Positions 33,701-37,785 of a DNA stretch of 37,785 nucleotides are shown here, piece by piece. The first letter of the stretch is position 1. Every line of letters begins with the position of its first letter. The stretch is from an uncultured Planctomycetaceae bacterium. Lineage in GTDB: Bacteria > Planctomycetota > Planctomycetia > Pirellulales > Pirellulaceae. A model generated the notes under the pieces. The model had not been told where the DNA came from. It was given only the letters and a program-made list of their open reading frames with translations, and searched no databases. The stretch covers positions 1 to 37,785 of the forward strand of contig CALMEE010000092.1 in NCBI GenBank assembly GCA_937862885.1, in the 5' to 3' direction. Made by a program: the position numbers and the translations under genes.

Positions 33701-34038
33701 TTCATCCATTCGGCACATTCCTTCGCGATAGCCCGTTGGGTTAGTTTGTTTTTGAGCTGAATCTCAAACTCTGTCCCGTAGAAACTCTTTTCCCGTTCCG
33801 CTTTGGGGATGTGAAATTCGCGGCGTTCCTTCTTTTGAACGTCCGTGACTTCGCTGGGCACAAACGTTGGCGAGGTAAAGATGAACTCCAATGACTCAAC
33901 CTGTTCCAGTTCTACTTTCAACGCCTCGAAGGCATAGATTGAAAAACAGGAAGCTGCGATCTTCAGTTTCGAGCCGGTATTGACCGTTTGTTTCAGGTTG
34001 TCACCAAGCAAGTTGTTGATGTTGTCAATGAGTTCCAC
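30763..34038 (-). CDS. SNF2/DEAD-like superfamily 2 helicase with PLD-like N-terminal region
   Basis: 1091 aa, GTG start at 34038. The first 150 residues, with KIAASCFSIYAFEALKVELE and the later TAVDLGYQRGN, look like a phospholipase-D-type or related N-terminal domain as in other large defence helicases. Helicase motifs: DSVGLGKTFTA (275-285), DESHNF (365-370), LSATPVNN (402-409), VLIFTAFADTANYL, IGTDCISEGQNLQDCD and RIIQRFGRIDRIGS near residues 790-830. It should translocate on duplex DNA. It is the first gene of the ten-gene operon; the stop overlaps the DUF4391 start. A leader hairpin at 34047-34069 may hide its ribosome-binding site. Confidence 0.9.
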   Translation of the reverse strand: MELIDNINNLLGDNLKQTVNTGSKLKIAASCFSIYAFEALKVELEQVESLEFIFTSPTFVPSEVTDVQKKERREFHIPKAEREKSFYGTEFEIQLKNKLTQRAIAKECAEWMKRKAIFRSNRSKAPMQQFVCVKDQDASSVYLPLHGFTAVDLGYQRGNAVSNFVNKLDDAATTNIYLNLFDQIWRDPEKLEDVTERLCEHIASVYQENSPERIYFLMLYNIFNEFLEDLNEDVLPNDLTGYQESLVWKKLFNFQRDAATGIINKLETYNGCILADSVGLGKTFTALAVIKYYELRNRSVLVLCPKKLADNWLTYNRNLTTNIFAKDRFNYDVLCHTDLQRTSGESFGTPLNRINWGNYDLLVIDESHNFRNNDAFKDRETRYQKLLNKVVRSGVKTRVLMLSATPVNNRFNDLRNQLALAYEGEPENLSGKLRSGKDIDIIFRRAQAAFNTWSQLPPEQRTASAILSALDFDFFELLDSVTIARSRKHIQTFYDTTDIGTFPERRKPLSFHCPLTDRTDVIGFNEIYSQLTLMKLAVYAPLSYILPSRMRKYEELYDTEVREGAGKLRQADRERSLQALMTVNLLKRLESSVEAFRITLGKLGHFCESTLEKIEAFKRTGASSRVVDITGAFENTEPDDDDDYPDPESASIGGKVQIDLADMDLPSWEHDLKADAAVINMLLVEMKKITPADDAKLQHLKAQVHSKIASPFNPGNKKVLIFTAFADTANYLFENLSASLLQSDRVHTARVSGSDSPKSTLKKHYDFQSLLTLFSPRSKEKAAILPNEPGEIDVLIGTDCISEGQNLQDCDTVMNYDIHWNPVRIIQRFGRIDRIGSPNKSIQLINYWPDITLDEYINLKERVENRMIIADVTATGDDNPLNQESNEIAYRKEQLRRLQEEVIEMEDVKTGVSITDLGLNDFRMDLLNYVKANGDLASVPNGMHAVVPADPQRGLLPGVIFTLRNLNHSVNINQQNRLHPFYLIYIGNNGQIITRHTEVKKLLDLARLACKGRDEPIQVACRAFNQATSDGREMQFFSDLLDKSIFSMIELKEERDLDSLFVSERTTALVDKINGLEDFELISFLVIQEEK

Positions 34039-34046
34039 GAATCAGT

Positions 34047-34069
34047 TGCCCCCCAGCCTAAGAGGGGCA
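34047..34069 (-). promoter_or_regulatory. Leader hairpin covering the ribosome-binding site of the helicase gene
   Basis: TGCCCC (34047-34052) can pair with GGGGCA (34064-34069). Read on the minus strand, the 3' arm contains the G-rich stretch that would be the Shine-Dalgarno sequence before GTG 34038. Folding would therefore lower initiation of the whole coupled operon. No uridine run follows, so it is not a terminator. Confidence 0.4.
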
Positions 34070-34154
34070 TCTAAATTCACTGTCGCAATCCCAATAAACT
34101 TGCAGCAGTGAGACTGTTCGAAGCTCTTCGAGTTTGTTTCAATCGCTGAGTCTC

Positions 34155-34391
34155 TCATTTGGCTTTTCTCGATTGCTTCTTGGTTCGCTTTAACACCACT
34201 CGAATTGGCTGGCATAGGCAGGCGTTCAATTCCTCTAAATCGGCCTTTTTGTATAGACGGTAATTATTGATGGGGTGCCGATATTCTTGGACTTTGCCAG
34301 TCTCGCTCCAACTTCGCAATGTGTTTGGAGCGACACCTAGAAATTTTGCGGCATCTGAGATCTTCAGAAAATCGGTTTGTATTTGCGGCAT
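34155..34391 (-). CDS. Small helix-turn-helix protein (MerR/excisionase-like)
   Basis: 78 aa from ATG 34391, preceded by AAAGGAC; the longer frame to 34463 is not needed. FLKISDAAKFLGVAPNTLRS and WSETGKVQEYRHPINNYRLY are the two DNA-binding helices of the excisionase/MerR type; a Lys/Arg-rich tail follows. It lies 116 nt upstream of the helicase gene on the same strand and is divergent from the 34550-34870 gene. It is a likely regulator of the operon or an excisionase of the island. That interval contains the degenerate TTCGAA palindrome at about 34113-34135, a possible site for it. Confidence 0.82.
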   Translation of the reverse strand: MPQIQTDFLKISDAAKFLGVAPNTLRSWSETGKVQEYRHPINNYRLYKKADLEELNACLCQPIRVVLKRTKKQSRKAK

Positions 34392-34549
34392 CGGTTTGTC
34401 CTTTCTACCCCTTGAAATATCCCAAAACTCCCAAACCTTACCAAATATTCTGGTACCTGCCAAGCATGCATCAAGCTGCCTTTTGTGGTTTGATTAGCGA
34501 CCTAAACCGTGGCAAACTCTGCTGTTCGACTTTTTTCATGGAGGTAGTT

Positions 34550-34870
34550 ATGAGCGAACAAAGTGAAACCAAGGGTCGCAAGAAAGTGACCAGCGGGGAT
34601 ACCGTTGAGCCTGTAAATGTGATCCGCAAGGGAGCCATCGCGGCTTCGATCTGGCGGCGGCAAAGCCCCAGTGGTTACGCCTATTTCGACTTCTCGCTGA
34701 GCCGGTCATGGAAGTCTATGAGTAGCGATAAAACAGGCTATTCCAAGAACTTCTTTGATAGAAACGTGCCCGAGCTGCAGGAAGTAATCGAAGAGGCTTC
34801 CCGCTGGATTGCCAATCAAGGGCAATCTGCCCAACCCGTCGACGATGGGACTTCGATGGTCGTGATCTAG
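34550..34870 (+). CDS. Conserved small hypothetical protein, paralogue of 9324-9620
   Basis: 106 aa from ATG 34550 with GGAGG immediately upstream; the frame upstream to 34319 is antisense to the HTH gene and not real. The centre reads VIRKGAIAASIWRRQSPSG, then an aromatic strand region and RWIANQG, clearly similar to the 9324-9620 product. The function is unknown. The divergent HTH gene and this gene share a region of about 158 nt that must contain both promoters. Confidence 0.75.
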   Translation: MSEQSETKGRKKVTSGDTVEPVNVIRKGAIAASIWRRQSPSGYAYFDFSLSRSWKSMSSDKTGYSKNFFDRNVPELQEVIEEASRWIANQGQSAQPVDDGTSMVVI

Positions 34871-34939
34871 CGATCTTTTTTCTGATCGGGCGGGTTAATG
34901 GTTGAACCATCCGGAATTTCCGAATTGTTCGGTCGTGAT

Positions 34940-35719
34940 CTAAACGATCATTTGACCTTTGCAGACCGGTTCAAACCTCAGTTCCTGAGCACTTTGCCGG
35001 TCATTTTTCAACTCTTCGAATTCTTCGAACAGTTGCCCCGGCTTCTCACCCTTCTCTTCAAATGGCCTAACAATCCTACGCTGATACCGAATGACATCGG
35101 TTGGCAGTTTGTCGTAGCCCATCGATCCACGAACCTGATTCATGCGCCGAAGAACCTTGAGGTACTGCTTTCGAATCGGTGCATAAGGCTCGAAGGGCTG
35201 GTTCCAAAGTTCCCAGCGAAGGGTTTCCAAGTTTCTGTGAGCGGCTCTGTCAACCAAGTCCGCGTACAGATCGCGATACGCCTTGCGGCTGATTGAGACA
35301 CGGACTCGGTACCTGCCGTCAGGCGTGGCTGTTTCCTCCCCCTCCACTTTCTTGAGAAAGCCCCCTCTGCGAACTGTGAATGAATAGCCGTGGAACTGTA
35401 AAGGGTGTTTGCGAATGTCCTTCACGTTCTTTTGTTCCGAACTAAAAAACGGATGTTTGCCGTGGGTGGCCAGGATGACAAAAAAGTTCTGAAATCGGAC
35501 GTAGTGCAAATTGGCCATGCCCTGTTGTTTTCGTCTTGCTCGCTGTTGCCGGGATAATCCGATCTGGTACTTGTCGATGATTTTGGCATCGACCGCGTTT
35601 GCGTCTTTGCCAGACGGCACCTGGCCGGTCACGTAAAACCAGTAACCGTGTGGCAAATAGTTGCTGGCCAAAATCTGAACGAACCCCTCCACCGAGGTTG
35701 CTTCACATCGATACTTCAT
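34940..35719 (-). CDS. Conserved basic hypothetical protein next to a long hairpin array
   Basis: 259 aa from ATG 35719, preceded by GGGAGGTAG. Highly basic, with KYQIGLSRQQRARRKQQGMA, a hydrophobic stretch FQNFFVILATHGKHPFF, an FHGYSFTVRRGGFLKK strand pair and a C-terminal helix LRRMNQVRGSMGYDKLP. No catalytic motif that I can name. I recall very similar proteins annotated only as hypothetical in several planctomycete genomes, starting with a phrase like RCxTTSVEGFVQ, often in multiple copies. The 1.46 kb upstream on the same strand is noncoding and packed with hairpins, so protein and RNA may form a unit. Nucleic-acid binding is inferred from charge only. Confidence 0.7.
   Translation of the reverse strand: MKYRCEATSVEGFVQILASNYLPHGYWFYVTGQVPSGKDANAVDAKIIDKYQIGLSRQQRARRKQQGMANLHYVRFQNFFVILATHGKHPFFSSEQKNVKDIRKHPLQFHGYSFTVRRGGFLKKVEGEETATPDGRYRVRVSISRKAYRDLYADLVDRAAHRNLETLRWELWNQPFEPYAPIRKQYLKVLRRMNQVRGSMGYDKLPTDVIRYQRRIVRPFEEKGEKPGQLFEEFEELKNDRQSAQELRFEPVCKGQMIV
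35009..35035. repeat. Inverted repeat related to the rhuM palindrome
   Basis: CAACTCTTCGAA (35009-35020) and TTCGAACAGTTG (35024-35035) are complementary except for one C-C mismatch, around a 3-nt loop. The sequence is nearly the same as the palindrome at 27711-27735. It lies inside the 34940-35719 gene. Confidence 0.5.
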
Positions 35720-35803
35720 GACTACCTCCCTGAGTCAAAAATTGGGGAAATTGATTCTGTGATGGCTCAACTCCCCCCAAAGCCCAAATCCTTCTTGGCA
35801 ATC

Positions 35804-37267
35804 GGCATCGCCTGGACATCGTGTCCAGCCATGCCGCCATGTCCCTCTCGGAAAACCTCATCGCACCTTAGTCAAAACCTCGGGCGATGAGCCACGGATT
35901 GCGGCAGCGCAGCTTTCTTCCAAGTTGCACTGCCGCCAATTCCATTGGCGTACCGCTTAACAACCGCAACGGGGACTGTCATGGTGCAAAAATTACACGT
36001 TGACTGTCCGCCGCGATTCAACTGCCAAAGGACAAATCTCTGCCAAGAGATTTCTCGTTTGACCGCTCTTTGCATCCTGTCACGGAATTCACTGCGGGGG
36101 ACGCAACGACCATGTTGCAGTCCCCTTTTGCAGCGAATCACAATTTCCATCTGGCCACAGCCAGTCGGATCTTTCGTCGGCCTATGTGCACAGCACCACC
36201 TGTCAGCACAGCACGGGTTTTGAGTGCCTTCCCAAAACACCGCTCGCTCGATACCACTGCTCCCGCAGAGGCTCTGGCGACTTTCTACTTGATCCCTACT
36301 CCCAGACTTGAGCATTTGTTCATGGCAATTGAAATTGCCGTCACATGAACCTGATGACCATCAGGCTCCGAGGAACCACCCCCGGCAACTCAAGTCCTTC
36401 CTGCGTTAGTCATAACCGTCATCTCTACGTTCCCGCGACTAGCGAATATTACTTCGCGAGGTCTATTTCCTGATCCTTTGTACGGCTGTCAGGCCGTCAA
36501 ACTTTCGACTTGCATGAGTGCAAGCCATTTCAGGGGGCAGAAGAAAGAAGCTCCTCCCTTACCGATGGATCAGCGACCGTTCGTCGTTTCAAGGCTTCCT
36601 ATTGGTTCCTTGAAACCTGTTCGGCAACGACTCCGTAAAGACTTACCAGCAAGCGATTACTCGCCTTTCATCGTTGAGCTATTCGCGTTCGAAGACTTAC
36701 TTCGATACCCGGTGAACGTCACGTCACCGGCTGTTGGCCTCACGGTCAACAGGCTCCCGACGCTGGCACATGTTGAACGCCCCTTGCGAGAGGAAGCGAA
36801 CCCCATGGGGGGATTTGCAAGAGAGTATAAAGTCTTGCTCACCCACTTCGGCTATGACGGCTTGTTGGTGCAAAAGAAAGAAACTAACAGCACCGAACAA
36901 GTCTGTCCGCATCGCCCTTATTCGAGCCGTGGGGGAGTGGTTTGGGAATTCCTGAGTGGGCAGGTTTAGAAAAACTGCTTGGCAATCCGAAAAGTCAACA
37001 ACCCCCTTCGGCCTGTTTGTATTGGATAGAAATCCTGAGATTACTTTCGTCCGAAACAAAGGGACGAGGATTACTTCAGGAAGCCTCCATCGAGCACGGA
37101 CAAGCCTGTCTCCAGGCATCCGGCTCTACCGGCAAAACGCATGATGGGCGGTTAACTCCATCCCCTTAGCGTGGTTGGTAGCCACGTTTACCGGGCGCGT
37201 TTTCCAAATGGAAATGTGTTGCAATGCTTCATTGCATCGTCAACTTGCTCGGGCTATCCATAACCCG
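35804..37267. ncRNA. Long hairpin array, candidate large structured RNA
   Basis: No convincing gene in nearly 1.5 kb, but about 25 hairpins follow one another. Examples: GGCAT + CTGGACA-tcg-TGTCCAG + ATGCC (35804-35835); GCGGCAG + GCAGCTT with AAGTTGC + CTGCCGC (35901-35936); AAATCTCT-gcca-AGAGATTT (36034-36053); GGGGAC + GCAAC with GTTGC + GTCCCC (36097-36125); GGCAATT-ga-AATTGCC (36324-36339); CCTGATG-ac-CATCAGG (36350-36365); CTTGCA-tgag-TGCAAG (36509-36524); TTTCAAGG with CCTTGAAA (36587-36615); CCGGTGA with TCACCGG (36709-36730); GCCTG-tctc-CAGGC (37104-37117); TGCAATG-ctt-CATTGCA (37220-37236). Seven perfect stems of at least 7 bp with loops of 2-8 nt occur, where random sequence would give about 0.6. 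The transcribed strand is unknown; minus would make it the leader of the 34940-35719 gene. Confidence 0.5.
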
Positions 37268-37400
37268 GCGCGGGGGAGATTAATAGAAGTCATTGTAAAA
37301 TTCAAGTGGCAAGCAGGCACTAAATGACTACAAACATTCACACTTCTAATTTTCCTGGCTCCTTCGCGAAAACTATCTCACAACTTTCAAGCGTTTGCAT

Positions 37401-37682
37401 TTAAGTTATTGGCATAGCAGCATATTTATTTAGCAGCCTAGTCCCTAAAAGTTCATACTTGGCGAGCAACTGAGATACTTCCGAAGTTGTTCCGAATCCT
37501 GGCAGATTGGCTACCGCCTTACAAAAATCGCGGAACGAATCTCGAAATGACGCAAGTTCATTAGCGGTGATGATTCGGGATCCTTTAGGTAAAGTTGCAG
37601 CCTGTTCGATCTTTCGCGATGGATGCACTAAAATGGGTGTTGCTTCACAAGTTTGATCATACTGTTCATTGAACCAATTCAT
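37401..37682 (-). CDS. C-terminal fragment of an unidentified protein
   Basis: 93 aa from ATG 37682, but the protein-like frame continues upstream to about 37772, where a TAA interrupts it, with no other usable start. The product includes VHPSRKIEQAATLPKGSRII and SRIITANELASFRDSFRDF, ending in LLGTRLLNKYAAMPIT. It resembles the tail of a larger protein, but I cannot name the family. Either it is a 5'-truncated gene or the real start lies beyond an upstream frameshift or outside the window. The preceding stretch 37268-37400 shows no gene. Confidence 0.4.
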   Translation of the reverse strand: MNWFNEQYDQTCEATPILVHPSRKIEQAATLPKGSRIITANELASFRDSFRDFCKAVANLPGFGTTSEVSQLLAKYELLGTRLLNKYAAMPIT

Positions 37683-37785
37683 AGAACCAGCGAGTTGATT
37701 GCAGTAGGCCTTTGAAATTGTCTCGACTGTCCGGAAGATGCCAACGATTTTGAGACAACGTTTGACAGATAATTAGTGTAGCTGA

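Noticed and set aside
36478..36969. 163-aa plus-strand open frame in the hairpin array
   Set aside because: Composition is not protein-like, there is no ribosome-binding site, and the frame runs across many hairpins. Read as chance openness in a structured noncoding region.
1..37785. CRISPR array
   Set aside because: No regularly spaced direct repeats of 25-40 bp and no cas-like genes were seen.

Overview
The window looks like an accessory (genomic-island) stretch of a Planctomycetota chromosome or large replicon. That placement is an inference from memory of gene families: the ArdC/RadC/small-hypothetical cluster, the tyrosine-recombinase type whose remnant ends next to an antisense tRNA 3' half, and the hypothetical protein at 34940-35719 all resemble proteins I associate with planctomycetes. 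No ribosomal RNA or housekeeping operon is present to confirm it. Almost every recognisable gene belongs to defence, anti-defence, toxin-antitoxin or mobility functions.

Layout. (1) 79-3914, minus strand: a two-gene Gabija-like pair, an OLD-type ATPase/TOPRIM nuclease and a UvrD-like helicase, with a 4-base ATGA overlap. (2) 4014-5272: a scar of mobile DNA, with a replication-initiator-like C-terminal gene, the C-terminal end of a tyrosine recombinase, the antisense 3' half of a tRNA-Phe (probable attachment site), a 21-bp direct repeat and a second tail-like fragment. (3) 5290-8946: a hairpin-dense noncoding block, a DUF488 gene with a clear terminator, more hairpin-rich noncoding DNA and a Hanks-type Ser/Thr kinase. 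(4) 8958-15430, plus strand: small accessory genes (ArdC-like antirestriction/metalloprotease protein, RadC/JAB protein, ParDE-like and PIN toxin-antitoxin pairs, coiled-coil protein). Two different structured elements of about 75 and 90 nt recur here three times each. Element A lies just after stop codons. Element B lies 81-85 nt before start codons. (5) 15487-16490, minus strand: a nucleotidyltransferase-like/XRE pair with a good promoter. (6) 16625-17623: an intact tyrosine recombinase. (7) 34038 down to 17809, minus strand: ten tightly coupled genes forming one probable operon. In order of transcription they are a PLD/SNF2-type helicase, DUF4391, a type III Mod methyltransferase, a 61-aa ORF, RhuM, type III Res, DUF2130, a SIR2-like protein, a small middle protein and a Rad50/SMC-like ATPase. 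A small HTH gene lies just upstream. (8) 34550-37785: two hypothetical genes, a hairpin-rich noncoding stretch of about 1.46 kb directly upstream of the second one, and a truncated gene at the window edge.

How it may work together. The ten-gene operon joins a type III restriction-modification core and an extra helicase to a SIR2 / middle protein / SMC-ATPase trio that resembles an ABC-three-component abortive-infection module. Start/stop overlaps at most junctions imply translational coupling and co-regulation. With the Gabija-like pair and several toxin-antitoxin modules, this is a defence island carried by, or repeatedly invaded by, integrative elements. The least explained items are the structured noncoding elements: repeated elements A and B with compensatory base changes, and the long hairpin array next to the 34940-35719 gene.

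All family names come from motifs read by eye and from memory. No database search was run.
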